In this document: positions 17,951 through 26,467 of the stretch, in pieces
How positions within the stretch are numbered: the stretch's first letter is position 1
Layout of the letters: the number at the start of each line of letters is the position of its first letter
Source of the DNA: Pedobacter frigiditerrae
GTDB taxonomy: Bacteria > Bacteroidota > Bacteroidia > Sphingobacteriales > Sphingobacteriaceae
Reading direction: 5' to 3'
Assembly: GCF_004331645.1 (NCBI RefSeq)
Contig: NZ_SJSK01000003.1
Coordinates: 558,301-622,300, forward strand
DNA: 64,000 nt
Notes under the pieces: model-generated
What the model was told of the DNA's origin: nothing
The model's database searches: none
Seen by the model: the letters and a program-made list of their open reading frames with translations, nothing else
Made by a program: the position numbers and the translations under genes

Positions 17951-19160
17951 CGATAATTGAATTTTGTAAGTAATAAAACCAAATTGCTGTAATAATCTGT
18001 ACAATTATTACACTTATGGCAAGAATGTTAAATATGGCTAAATCTTTAAATAAGTATAATCCTAAAATACTTAATACAATTCTTAAGTATTCAAAATGCT
18101 TCACCCATAGTTTCTTTTCTAATAAAGCTCCACAACTTAAGAGCGCAAAAATAGTGAGTGCAGAAGCAAAGGCTAATGTAGCGGTTTCTAATTTAAAATA
18201 AAGAAATAACAAGAGGGATGCAGATATCAAAGCAACTATAAATTGAAAAAACACATAAAAAAAGACTTGCTTACTAAAACTCGAGTCAAACTTTTGATAT
18301 TTTTCTACATCTATTTCGGGTGCTGGTTTAAAGCCTCCCAGTTTTTCAGGAAACCAGCCTGGCGGTTTAATAAAAACCTTAATTTTATCTTTAAAATTAT
18401 CAGCCCTTTCTGCTGTTGACCATAACTCTGCCCAGTAATGAAGATTTGCCCAAACAGGATTCCAACTTGCCAATGGTGTTGTAATTCCGTAATATACCTC
18501 CTCTTCTTCTTTCTGAAAAGTGCCGAACAACCTATCCCAAATGATTAAGGTCCCAGCGTGATTTTTGTCAATATATTTAGGATTTGATCCATGATGCACT
18601 CTATGGTGTGATGGTGTATTTAAGATATATTCTAACAACCCCAGACTTTTAATGGTTCTGGTATGTATCCAGAACTGGTATAAGGTATTAAAGGCACTCA
18701 GGGTTACAAACATTAATGGGTCAAAACCAATTAAGGCAAGAGGTAGGTAAAAAACCCACGCAAACCAACTTTGAAACCAAGATTGGCGTAAAGCGACTGT
18801 TAAATTGTACTCTTCAGATTGATGATGTACAATATGAGCTGCCCATAACGCATTTACTTGATGACTCATTCTATGGAACCAATAATAGAAAAAATCGACC
18901 CCTATAAATAAAATAATCCAGGTCCAAATGGTATCTGGAATTTCAAATAACTTCCAATTTTCGAAAATATATTTGTAGCCAAAAAACAAGGCTGTTTTCA
19001 TGAAAAGACCAGTGATTTGAGAACCAATTCCTTGACTTAAATTTGAAATACTATCATTAAAACGATAGTACTTTAGTTTTTTATAAAAATCATAAAATAA
19101 CTCAATACCTATAAGGATAAAAAATATAGGGACAGATAGAGCTATATAATCAACTTTCAT
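17925..19160 (-). CDS. Sterol desaturase/fatty acid hydroxylase superfamily protein (AGMO-like)
   Basis: Integral membrane di-iron oxygenase. The eight-histidine signature is complete: 'HRMSH', 'HIVHH' and 'HHRVHHG' plus a further His in 'WIHTR'. After the hydroxylase core (residues about 80-250) there is a soluble stretch and a C-terminal block of about four membrane segments, giving 411 residues. This layout resembles alkylglycerol monooxygenase (TMEM195/AGMO) more than plain sterol or fatty-acid hydroxylases, but that is judged from length and arrangement only. AGMO cleaves O-alkyl ether lipids using tetrahydrobiopterin. It overlaps a TMEM86-like gene, the other known kind of ether-lipid enzyme. 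Confidence 0.85.
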   Translation of the reverse strand: MKVDYIALSVPIFFILIGIELFYDFYKKLKYYRFNDSISNLSQGIGSQITGLFMKTALFFGYKYIFENWKLFEIPDTIWTWIILFIGVDFFYYWFHRMSHQVNALWAAHIVHHQSEEYNLTVALRQSWFQSWFAWVFYLPLALIGFDPLMFVTLSAFNTLYQFWIHTRTIKSLGLLEYILNTPSHHRVHHGSNPKYIDKNHAGTLIIWDRLFGTFQKEEEEVYYGITTPLASWNPVWANLHYWAELWSTAERADNFKDKIKVFIKPPGWFPEKLGGFKPAPEIDVEKYQKFDSSFSKQVFFYVFFQFIVALISASLLLFLYFKLETATLAFASALTIFALLSCGALLEKKLWVKHFEYLRIVLSILGLYLFKDLAIFNILAISVIIVQIITAIWFYYLQNSIIDAPKISSV

Positions 19161-19227
19161 TCATTTTACTATTTGGTTAATTAAAGATAGTAATTATGTG
19201 GATATAAAAATCGAGGACAAAAAAAAA

Positions 19228-19248
19228 TGCGAACCCATTAGATTCGCA
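19228..19248 (-). terminator. Probable terminator of the RRM protein gene
   Basis: TGCGAA (19228-19233) pairs with TTCGCA (19243-19248); on the minus strand a run of eight T follows. It lies about 115 bp past the RRM gene stop, implying a sizeable 3' untranslated region. Confidence 0.5.
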
Positions 19249-19361
19249 ATCCTTTTATAATTGATAAAACCTTCAAATAAGATTTTAAAAATAAGAAATA
19301 TTAATCCGTAAAAATCCTTTAGCCCAAATAGACTTTATAAAGTCAAGAGGAAAGCTACAAT

Positions 19362-19670
19362 CTAGTAACTACGTTCTCTACTGTTGTTACGTTTAAAACC
19401 ACCACCAGCGTTACCGCCACCCGTGTTTGGTTTTTCTTGCGCTTCAGCAACTTTAATTCTGTTACCGTTGTAGTCGCCACCGTTCATTCTTTTGATAGCT
19501 TCTCTAGCTTCATCATCATTAGGCATCTCTACAAAACCAAAGCCACGGCTTTGATTAGTTTCGCGGTCTTTAATAATTCTAAGTGATTTTACTTGACCGA
19601 AATCACCAAATACGGCTGTTAATTCATCTTCCCCTACTTCTAAAGGAAGGCCTGTAATAAATATCTTCAT
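19362..19670 (-). CDS. RRM-domain RNA-binding protein
   Basis: A 102-residue single RNA recognition motif. RNP2 ('IFITGLP') is at residues 3-9 and RNP1 ('RGFGFVEM') at about 42-49, both with the aromatic residues that stack on RNA bases. A Gly/Asn/Arg-rich tail ('GGGNAGGGFKRNNSRERSY') follows, as in cyanobacterial and Bacteroidota cold-responsive RRM proteins. Expected to bind single-stranded RNA in the cytoplasm and affect stability or translation. Monocistronic, with a long leader-free upstream gap to the DUF421 gene. Confidence 0.93.
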   Translation of the reverse strand: MKIFITGLPLEVGEDELTAVFGDFGQVKSLRIIKDRETNQSRGFGFVEMPNDDEAREAIKRMNGGDYNGNRIKVAEAQEKPNTGGGNAGGGFKRNNSRERSY

Positions 19671-19783
19671 TAATGTTTAAAAATTTGCACAAAGATACAA
19701 AAAATAATGGTCATTTTGCTATCTAAGTGTCAGTTAATTTAATTTATAAGTTATTGTTTTTCAATTATATTCATTAAATAACA

Positions 19784-20494
19784 TTAAGTTATTCTCTTAT
19801 TATTCGTTGATTTGACCCATTCAGTTTTATCGCAAACCTTACAAGCAATTTTTTTATTTGGGGAAAGTTGCTCAGTATACCCGCAAAAACTACATGAATA
19901 ATGGCCTTTTTGTTTTATTTCGATATGTTTTTCACAAAATAATGCTGGCAAAATAGGTAAGCCATATTTAACTTCTTCAGTAGAATAAAAAAATACACTT
20001 ACACTACCAGAGGTTTCAATTATTGCAAGTTCTACCTGTCCGAGATGTGAAATGCTTTGCAAACGCAGCTCAGAGAAAAATTCATCCTGAGCCAATGTTT
20101 CTTTTTTGAAATTATCAATTGAAAATCGTCCATCCTTAATTAAGCAAGTGCAACTGCCCTCTAATAATTGCTCTACCTTTTTGCTTTTATTTACAAAATA
20201 GGAGGTTACTTTGTAAGCAAAAACTACAACTGAAAATACAGCAACGGCTGATATTAATCCGACTTCCTTATAAAACATTGGATCTCCGGCGGCAGAACCT
20301 AAACTGATAATTACTACCAGCTCAAATACAGATAATTGTTTAACACCTCTTTTCCCTAAAACTCTTAGGCTAAAAAGAACAATTAAGTACATAACCAGTG
20401 TACGAATCATTATTTCGGGGATAAAGCCCCATTCTTCATCTCCTATTAATAGTTTCTCTAAATCTTTTATGAAATTTTGGAATATAAAAAGCAT
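19784..20494 (-). CDS. DUF421 family membrane protein with C-terminal zinc ribbon
   Basis: YetF/YrbG-like protein: three N-terminal membrane segments with the family string 'SLRVLGKRGVKQLSVFELVVIISLGSAAGDP', then the two-part cytoplasmic domain ('GSCTCLIKDGRFSIDNFKKE'). A C-terminal zinc ribbon with 'CSFC' and 'CKVC' is an addition not seen in Bacillus YetF. Function of the family is uncertain (spore or envelope roles in Bacillus). I start at ATG 20494, not the GTG at 20518 that also opens this frame: the GTG lies inside the terminator hairpin of the preceding BLUF gene. The ATG directly follows the terminator T-run. Confidence 0.85.
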   Translation of the reverse strand: MLFIFQNFIKDLEKLLIGDEEWGFIPEIMIRTLVMYLIVLFSLRVLGKRGVKQLSVFELVVIISLGSAAGDPMFYKEVGLISAVAVFSVVVFAYKVTSYFVNKSKKVEQLLEGSCTCLIKDGRFSIDNFKKETLAQDEFFSELRLQSISHLGQVELAIIETSGSVSVFFYSTEEVKYGLPILPALFCEKHIEIKQKGHYSCSFCGYTEQLSPNKKIACKVCDKTEWVKSTNNKRIT

Positions 20495-20501
20495 TAAAAA
20501 A

Positions 20502-20528
20502 GGTTTATAGCATAACACGCTATAAACC
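20502..20528 (-). terminator. Terminator of the BLUF operon abutting the DUF421 start codon
   Basis: GGTTTATAGC (20502-20511) and GCTATAAACC (20519-20528) form a perfect 10-bp stem with a 7-nt loop. On the minus strand it is followed by TTTTTT and then at once by the ATG of the DUF421 gene. Confidence 0.75.
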
Positions 20529-20551
20529 CTTTTGTGTTTAAAAAAAATATT

Positions 20552-20950
20552 TTATGCTATAACTAGCAGTTTAAGAAGTCTTATGGCACTAGCAGATTTA
20601 ATATATGCTGCAACATCATGATGTGAACAGTTTTCTATTTCGTTAATTTCTGCCATGGTAACGTCTTTAAATGCCATGCTCCAATCTTTATAATATCTTT
20701 CACTTGCAGCTCCGACGGTTATGATTTTTAAAGCTATTAGTCTATCATCTTTTGTTATAGAATGATAAACCTCTTCAACATTTTCTTTTTTCCCTTCCAG
20801 TAGTTGAATAAAGGTACCTTCACAATGCAAAAGTTTACCTGTTATATCTAAAGATTCATTTCTGGATCTAGCTTTTGCTAATAAAGAATTAAAATCCTCT
20901 GCGGTAAATTGATTTCTGGCGATGCCAAAATATAATAGATAATAATACAT
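20552..20950 (-). CDS. Short BLUF-domain blue-light photoreceptor
   Basis: A 132-residue protein made of one FAD-binding BLUF domain and a short helical tail. All residues of the photocycle known from AppA are present at a constant offset of 14: Tyr7 (Tyr21 in AppA), Asn31 (Asn45), Gln49 (Gln63), Trp90 (Trp104) and Met92 (Met106). 'GKLLHCEGTFIQLLEG' is the central signature. Blue light should therefore shift the Tyr-Gln hydrogen-bond network. No output domain is attached, so signalling must go through a partner protein. It is the last gene of a three-gene minus-strand run (transporter, YjbR-like, BLUF) with 6-bp and 0-bp gaps, followed by a terminator. Confidence 0.95.
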   Translation of the reverse strand: MYYYLLYFGIARNQFTAEDFNSLLAKARSRNESLDITGKLLHCEGTFIQLLEGKKENVEEVYHSITKDDRLIALKIITVGAASERYYKDWSMAFKDVTMAEINEIENCSHHDVAAYIKSASAIRLLKLLVIA

Positions 20951-20956
20951 CTTAAT

Positions 20957-21298
20957 TTAATGTTTTTTCTTTAATGTGGTTTTACTAGCCCTTGTTTTAA
21001 AAGCCGTTAATAAGAGCTGTCTTAAATCTTCCGGTTCTACCCTATCTAGGTTAACCAGCATATATTTATATTTAAGATAATGGTCTGTAATAAAAAACGT
21101 TTTTGGGTCTTTATCCATCCATTTTTCTCGTTCTATAGTATGGATGACTAGGTTTTCCCCATCTTCTTTTAACCTGGCAAAAATATTTTTGTTTACATAG
21201 AAAGCTGGGGTGTCAAAACAAATTTGCTCATAAACATCAGGAAGTGTTAATACAACTTGCCTAATAAATGTTAAAGCCAAAATGGTTTTATCTTGCAT
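20957..21298 (-). CDS. MmcQ/YjbR-like protein
   Basis: A 113-residue protein with the MmcQ/YjbR fold, a double-stranded DNA-binding-like module of unknown duty: 'LPDVYEQICFDTPAFYVNKNIFARLKEDGENLVIH' at the start, then 'WMDKDPKTFFITDHYLKYKYMLVNLDRVEPEDLRQLLLTAFK' near the end (fragments of the family pattern, each seen here). The C-terminus is lysine-rich ('SKTTLKKKH'). It lies directly between the queuosine-precursor transporter and the BLUF gene, touching the former, so it is co-expressed with both. Confidence 0.8.
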   Translation of the reverse strand: MQDKTILALTFIRQVVLTLPDVYEQICFDTPAFYVNKNIFARLKEDGENLVIHTIEREKWMDKDPKTFFITDHYLKYKYMLVNLDRVEPEDLRQLLLTAFKTRASKTTLKKKH

Positions 21299-22069
21299 TT
21301 ATCCTCGTCCTGCCATTTTTATCATTCTGTGAGCCAAATCCTTACCTAAATAACCATCAATTACACCATGAACAAGATATAATATAGGTGTCATTAGCAA
21401 TGCAACTACAAATTTGTAGGTATAACCAACTAAACCAATTGCAGCAACCATTTGCCAGCTCCAATGATAAGCAGGATTTAAGTAGAATGCTATAAAAATA
21501 ACCACAAAACTATCTATCAACTGGGAAAAGATAGTTGACCCAGTTGCCCTTAACCAAAGTGCTCTTTCTCCCGTAAATTTTTTAATCCTATGGAAGATTA
21601 AAACATCAACCATTTGCCCAATTAAAAAAGCTGTGATTGAGCCAACTATAATCCACATTCCTTGCCCAAAAATTGCATCAAAAGCTACTAACATATTAAT
21701 GTCTTGACCATCTACTTTTTGCATTACCCAAAAATCAGATGGCTGCAATTTCATAGCTAACCATACTACAAAAAAAGCAAAGCCAATTAACACACTTGTT
21801 AAAATAGATAGAAATCGAACCTGTTTTACACCAAAGTATTCGTTTATGATATCTGTCATTATAAAAATGATTGGCCAAGTTAGCACTCCAGCTGACATAT
21901 TAAATGAAAGGTTAGGAACACCAAAAAGATTAATATCAAATTTCTTAAATCCTAGTGTTTCCTCTACTGAGAAAATTTTAACTCCAATAAATTCTGATAA
22001 AATAGCATTGGCTACAAAAAATGCACCTAGAACAAGTAGCAATCGGCTTTCTTTGGTTTTAAAAGTCAT
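21299..22069 (-). CDS. Queuosine precursor transporter (YhhQ/DUF165 family)
   Basis: Six- or seven-pass inner-membrane protein of 256 residues, matching the DUF165/YhhQ family that imports queuosine precursors (preQ0/preQ1 in E. coli). 'GVLTWPIIFIMTDIINEYFG' holds the family's Asp-Glu-Tyr/Phe-Gly motif after a hydrophobic helix; 'SQLIDSFVVIFIAF' is the second conserved segment. Queuosine relevance is supported by queE elsewhere in this window (34137), though that gene belongs to de novo synthesis. First gene of the BLUF run. Confidence 0.88.
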   Translation of the reverse strand: MTFKTKESRLLLVLGAFFVANAILSEFIGVKIFSVEETLGFKKFDINLFGVPNLSFNMSAGVLTWPIIFIMTDIINEYFGVKQVRFLSILTSVLIGFAFFVVWLAMKLQPSDFWVMQKVDGQDINMLVAFDAIFGQGMWIIVGSITAFLIGQMVDVLIFHRIKKFTGERALWLRATGSTIFSQLIDSFVVIFIAFYLNPAYHWSWQMVAAIGLVGYTYKFVVALLMTPILYLVHGVIDGYLGKDLAHRMIKMAGRG

Positions 22070-22195
22070 GTTAGCTAAAATACAACTATTTTAATGTAAA
22101 CGAAATTCTAATACCTATTCATTTGTTATCTTTCTATTTTTACAAAGTTCAGACTTGCAAGAAATAGCAAATCTTCATCTTTGCAGCTCTCAAAA

Positions 22196-23404
22196 ATGCA
22201 CATGGCAAAAGCTAAATCTTTCTATATCATTCTAATTTTAGGCTCTTTAGCAGCACTTGGGCCCTTTTCTATAGATATGTATTTACCAGGTTTTAAGGCA
22301 ATAGCTAAAGATTTAAATACAGATGTTCCAAAGGTTTCTCTGTCGCTGTCTAGTTTTTTTATCGGCATTTCTGCTGGTCAATTATTGTACGGGCCATTAC
22401 TAGATAAATTTGGAAGAAAAAAACCGCTCTATTTTGGATTAATACTTTATATCCTATCATCGCTTTGCTGTTTGTTTGTAACATCAATTGACCAATTAAT
22501 TATTTTAAGATTTATTCAAGCAATTGGTAGTTGTGCTGCTGCTGTAGCTTCAATTGCCATGGTTAGAGATTTATTCACTGTTGAAGAAAGTCCGAAAGTC
22601 TTTGCATCACTTTTATTGGTTATTGCCTTATCTCCAATGTTAGCACCAACAGCGGGTGGTTATTTAATTGCTGCATTAGGTTGGCAATCGGTATTTGTAT
22701 TTTTAAGTTTAATGGCTGTTTTGATGTTATTAACTACAATTTGGTTACTGCCAGAAAGTTATGAACCAGACCCTACTTACTCCTTAAAACCAAAACCTAT
22801 TTTAACAAACTTTTTTGTTGTTTTAAAAGAACCTAGTTTTTATACCTACGCATTGGTAAGTGCAATTACTTTTAGCGGTTTGTTTGCTTATGTATCTTCG
22901 TCACCTGTGGTTTTTATGGATTTGTATAAGGTTAGCGAAACTGGTTACGGGTGGATTTTTGCTATTTTATCAGTATTCTTTATCGGTTTTAGTCAAGTAA
23001 ATAGTTTGATTTTAAAATGGTTTACGAGCAAAAAAATAGTCTTTTGGGCACTTATCTTACAATGTTTGGTTAGTATATTGTTTCTAGTTGCAGCATTAAA
23101 CAATCTCTTAAGTCTTTACGTAACCATTGGTTTTATTGCTTTATTTTTAGGTTGTTTAGGGTTTATAAATCCAAATGCTTCTGCACTTTCCTTAGCTCCT
23201 TTTACAAAAAATGCTGGTAGTGCTTCTGCATTAATGGGTGCTTTGCAAATGGGTTTAGGTGCTTTGGCATCTGCAGCGATAAGTATGTTTGCAGCAGATG
23301 TAATGTGGCCAATGCCAGCAGTTATGACTATCGCAGCTTTATTAGCATTAATATTTTTATTAATTGGCAGAAGAAAAATTAAGCCCAACACAATAAATCA
23401 ATAA
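22196..23404 (+). CDS. Bcr/CflA family multidrug efflux transporter (MFS)
   Basis: Twelve-segment major facilitator protein exporting drugs or other small molecules by proton antiport. 'GPFSIDMYLPGF' near residue 25 is the Bcr/CflA signature; 'GPLLDKFGRKKPLYFG' is the MFS motif A loop. I start at ATG 22196 (a second ATG is at 22202). The frame also opens with a TTG at 22181, but that codon lies within a -7-like box (22176-22183). Substrate unknown. First in a plus-strand run that continues into the aminotransferase after 36 bp. Confidence 0.9.
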   Translation: MHMAKAKSFYIILILGSLAALGPFSIDMYLPGFKAIAKDLNTDVPKVSLSLSSFFIGISAGQLLYGPLLDKFGRKKPLYFGLILYILSSLCCLFVTSIDQLIILRFIQAIGSCAAAVASIAMVRDLFTVEESPKVFASLLLVIALSPMLAPTAGGYLIAALGWQSVFVFLSLMAVLMLLTTIWLLPESYEPDPTYSLKPKPILTNFFVVLKEPSFYTYALVSAITFSGLFAYVSSSPVVFMDLYKVSETGYGWIFAILSVFFIGFSQVNSLILKWFTSKKIVFWALILQCLVSILFLVAALNNLLSLYVTIGFIALFLGCLGFINPNASALSLAPFTKNAGSASALMGALQMGLGALASAAISMFAADVMWPMPAVMTIAALLALIFLLIGRRKIKPNTINQ

Positions 23405-23440
23405 TTAGATTTTATAGTATTATTACTATTTTCGTAGTAC

Positions 23441-24586
23441 ATGATACCTATAAATTCTAAACTACCTACAGTTGGCACCACTATTTTTTCGGTGATGTCT
23501 AAATTGGCCCAGGAGCATAATGCTATTAATCTATCCCAAGGTTTTCCAGATTATGCTACCGATCCGAAATTAATCAAATTTGTTGCTGATGCAATGTACA
23601 ACGGGCACAACCAATATGCTCCAATGCCAGGATTACCTGTTCTAAGAGAAATTATAGCAGAAAAGGCTGCTGAATTTTACGGAGCAAAATATAATCCAGA
23701 TACAGAAGTTACCATAACAGCAGGCGGAACTCAAGCTATTTTTACCGCAATTGCAGCTGTTATTAATGCAGGCGATGAGGTAATTATTTTTGAGCCTGCC
23801 TACGATAGCTACTCACCTACCATTAAATTGTTCGGAGGTCTAGTTAAGCCATTTGCACTTCACGCACCAGATTATAAAATCGATTGGGAAATGGTTAAAA
23901 AGTTGTTTTCGGCTAATACCAAAATGATTATTTTAAATAGCCCGCAAAATCCTACAGGGAGCATATTAAGTAAGGAAGATATTAATGCGTTAATTAAACT
24001 CACAAAAAACACTGATATATTAATTTTGAGTGATGAAGTTTACGAACATATTATCTATGATGGCGAGCAACATCAAAGCGTTTCCTTATACCCAGAGTTG
24101 CAAGAAAGGAGCTTTGTAATTGCCTCTTTTGGAAAACTTTTACATACCACAGGGTGGAAGTTAGGTTATTGCCTTGCTCCTGCCAAGCTTACAGCAGAAT
24201 TTAGAAAAACACACCAATTTAATGTTTTCAGCGTTAATACTCCTATGCAGTTAGGCATTGCCAATTATTTGAAAAGTGAAAACATTTATAAAGAAATACC
24301 TGATTTCTTTCAGCAGAAAAGAGATTTTTTCAGGTCGCTTTTAAGTGAGACTAAATTTAAATTATTACCTTGTAAAGGTTCTTATTTTCAGTGCGTAAGC
24401 TACGAAGAAATTAGCGACGAGAAAGATAGTGAAATAGCAAAAAGATTAGTGGTTGAGTTTGGTGTGGCAAGTATCCCCGTTTCTGCCTTTTACACTAAAA
24501 ATACAGATGATAGCATATTAAGGTTTTGTTTCGCTAAAGAACAAAGCACTTTAGAACAGGCTGTTGAAAGACTAATGAAAATATAA
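23441..24586 (+). CDS. PLP-dependent methionine-type aminotransferase (YbdL-like)
   Basis: Fold-type I aminotransferase of 381 residues. The opening 'NAINLSQGFPDY' and 'NSPQNPTGS' are class I/II hallmarks; the PLP lysine is K232 in 'SFGKLLHTTGWKLGY', and 'RFCFAK' near the end holds the carboxylate-binding Arg. The sequence most resembles YbdL/kynurenine aminotransferase-like enzymes that transaminate methionine or glutamine with 2-oxo acids, e.g. closing the methionine salvage pathway. It is followed after 26 bp by an omega-amidase gene, which would remove its 2-oxoglutaramate product. Confidence 0.9.
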   Translation: MIPINSKLPTVGTTIFSVMSKLAQEHNAINLSQGFPDYATDPKLIKFVADAMYNGHNQYAPMPGLPVLREIIAEKAAEFYGAKYNPDTEVTITAGGTQAIFTAIAAVINAGDEVIIFEPAYDSYSPTIKLFGGLVKPFALHAPDYKIDWEMVKKLFSANTKMIILNSPQNPTGSILSKEDINALIKLTKNTDILILSDEVYEHIIYDGEQHQSVSLYPELQERSFVIASFGKLLHTTGWKLGYCLAPAKLTAEFRKTHQFNVFSVNTPMQLGIANYLKSENIYKEIPDFFQQKRDFFRSLLSETKFKLLPCKGSYFQCVSYEEISDEKDSEIAKRLVVEFGVASIPVSAFYTKNTDDSILRFCFAKEQSTLEQAVERLMKI

Positions 24587-24612
24587 TTTTAATCCATATA
24601 AAAAATTATAAA

Positions 24613-25416
24613 ATGGAAAGTCCACAATATTTAAACATACAAAACCTGAAGATTACTGTATTTCAGGCTTATTTGTTTTGGGAAAATATAGATAAAAACC
24701 TTCAAAATATATCCTTAAGATTATCTGGAGGTGTTAGAGAAAAAACAGACTTGATTGTACTACCAGAAATGTTTAATACAGGTTTTACAATGAAAGCCGA
24801 AGAACTTGCCGAAGAAATGGACGGAAAGACAATGCAATGGCTTGCTAAAACAGCACAAAGTTATGATTGCGTCATCACCGGAAGTTTGATTATTAAAGAA
24901 AAAGGAAATTTCTATAACAGAATGATTTGGATGTTGCCATCAGGCGATTATCAGTTTTACGATAAACATCACTTATTTAGCATGGGCGATGAAGATAAAC
25001 ATTTCACCGCAGGTCAAACACCTTTAATTGTGGAGCTAAAAGGATGGAAAATTAGATTAGCAATTTGCTATGATTTGCGTTTTCCCGTTTGGTTAAGAAA
25101 TAAAAATGCTGAATATGATATCCTGTTATTAATCGCCAGTTGGCCAGATAAACGTTCTTCACATTGGAGAACGCTAATTCACGCTCGTTCTATCGAAAAT
25201 CAAAGCTATGTTATTGCTGTAAATCGTGTTGGTCACGACGGTAATCAGGTTTATCATAGCGGACATTCAATGTGTATCGACCCATATGGCAATACGGTTT
25301 ATTACAAACCTGAAGATGAAGATTTGTATACTTTTAGCATCAACTATCCAGATTTAGAAAAAACGAGAAGACAGTTTCCTTTCTTAAAAGATGCTGATAA
25401 TTATACCATAAGTTAA
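24613..25416 (+). CDS. Nitrilase-superfamily omega-amidase (YafV/Nit2-like)
   Basis: Carbon-nitrogen hydrolase of 267 residues with the full catalytic triad: Glu52 in 'LPEMFNTGF', Lys118 in 'YDKHHLF' and Cys152 in 'AICYDLRFP'. The match to YafV/Nit2 suggests hydrolysis of 2-oxoglutaramate or 2-oxosuccinamate to the oxo-acid and ammonia. The context supports this: a glutamine/methionine-type aminotransferase lies directly upstream. Cytoplasmic; no signal peptide. The next gene starts 7 bp after the stop. Confidence 0.93.
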   Translation: MESPQYLNIQNLKITVFQAYLFWENIDKNLQNISLRLSGGVREKTDLIVLPEMFNTGFTMKAEELAEEMDGKTMQWLAKTAQSYDCVITGSLIIKEKGNFYNRMIWMLPSGDYQFYDKHHLFSMGDEDKHFTAGQTPLIVELKGWKIRLAICYDLRFPVWLRNKNAEYDILLLIASWPDKRSSHWRTLIHARSIENQSYVIAVNRVGHDGNQVYHSGHSMCIDPYGNTVYYKPEDEDLYTFSINYPDLEKTRRQFPFLKDADNYTIS

Positions 25417-25423
25417 ATTACAA

Positions 25424-26455
25424 ATGTTCAATAGAAGAAAATTCTTAAAAGCTTCTGCTCTATCTACAGCCTTATTGGCTATTGGCAAAAAGAGCATAGC
25501 TAATACGCTACCATCCTCAACAAATGTTATCAATAAACCAATCGTAATTTCTACTTGGGATTTCGGTGTTGCAGCAAATGCTGATGCATGGAAAGTTTTA
25601 AGCAAAAATGGTAGAGCTTTAGATGCAGTTGAGCAAGGCGTTTGGGTTCCAGAAGCTGATGAAAGCAACCAGTCTGTAGGTTATGGCGGTTTGCCTGATA
25701 GAGATGGGAAAGTTACGCTCGATGCTTGTATCATGGATGAGCTCGGTAATTGTGGAGCCGTTTTAGCATTAGAACATATTTTACATCCAATTTCGGTTGC
25801 CCGTAAAGTTATGGAGAAAACCCCTCACGTTATGCTTGCTGGAGATGGCGCTTTACAATTTGCTCTGGAACAAGGTTTTAAAAAAATCAACTTACTTACA
25901 CCTGCATCAGAAAAAGCTTGGAAAGAATGGTTAAAAACGGCTAAATACGAACCAGTAATAAACATTGAAAATAAACTTTACGATAAAGCTGCTCCGAATA
26001 AATTACCTGGAAATAAATATAACCACGATACCATTGGGATGATTGCAATGGATGCACAGGGTAATCTTTCTGGTGCTTGTACCACGAGCGGAATGGCTTA
26101 TAAATTACACGGCCGCATTGGCGATAGCCCGATAATTGGAGCTGGTTTATATATTGATAATGAAATTGGTGGAGCAACATCAACCGGTGTTGGAGAAGAA
26201 GTAGTAAGAAATGTAGGTTCTTTTTTAGTTGTAGAATTAATGCGCCAAGGTTATTCTCCAGAAGAAGCCTGTAAAGAAGCTGTAATGCGCATCATTAAGA
26301 AGAAACCTGAAACTGCAAAAAACATACAAGTTGGCTTTTTAGCATTGAATAAAAAAGGCGAATATGGAGCCTATGCTATTCAAAAAGGATTTAGTTATGC
26401 AGTATGTGATAGTCAAAAACAAGATTTAGTAATTAAAGGAAAGAGCTATTACTAA
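25424..26455 (+). CDS. N4-(beta-N-acetylglucosaminyl)-L-asparaginase (glycosylasparaginase)
   Basis: N-terminal-nucleophile hydrolase that cuts the GlcNAc-Asn link left after N-glycan trimming. It is made as one chain and self-cleaves before Thr203 in 'HDTIGM', after which that Thr is the nucleophile. 'GRIGDSPIIGAGLYIDNEIGGATSTGVGE' is the signature of the beta subunit (given here in parts). An 'RRKFLK' motif plus hydrophobic stretch at the N-terminus looks like a Tat signal, so it probably acts in the periplasm, as the Elizabethkingia enzyme does. 343 residues is the usual length. It sits 7 bp after the omega-amidase and 12 bp before cutC. Confidence 0.93.
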   Translation: MFNRRKFLKASALSTALLAIGKKSIANTLPSSTNVINKPIVISTWDFGVAANADAWKVLSKNGRALDAVEQGVWVPEADESNQSVGYGGLPDRDGKVTLDACIMDELGNCGAVLALEHILHPISVARKVMEKTPHVMLAGDGALQFALEQGFKKINLLTPASEKAWKEWLKTAKYEPVINIENKLYDKAAPNKLPGNKYNHDTIGMIAMDAQGNLSGACTTSGMAYKLHGRIGDSPIIGAGLYIDNEIGGATSTGVGEEVVRNVGSFLVVELMRQGYSPEEACKEAVMRIIKKKPETAKNIQVGFLALNKKGEYGAYAIQKGFSYAVCDSQKQDLVIKGKSYY

Positions 26456-26467
26456 TTGTAAGCAATA

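Noticed and set aside
22181..22195. TTG start for the Bcr/CflA transporter
   Set aside because: The TTG lies within the -7-like box; two good ATGs follow.
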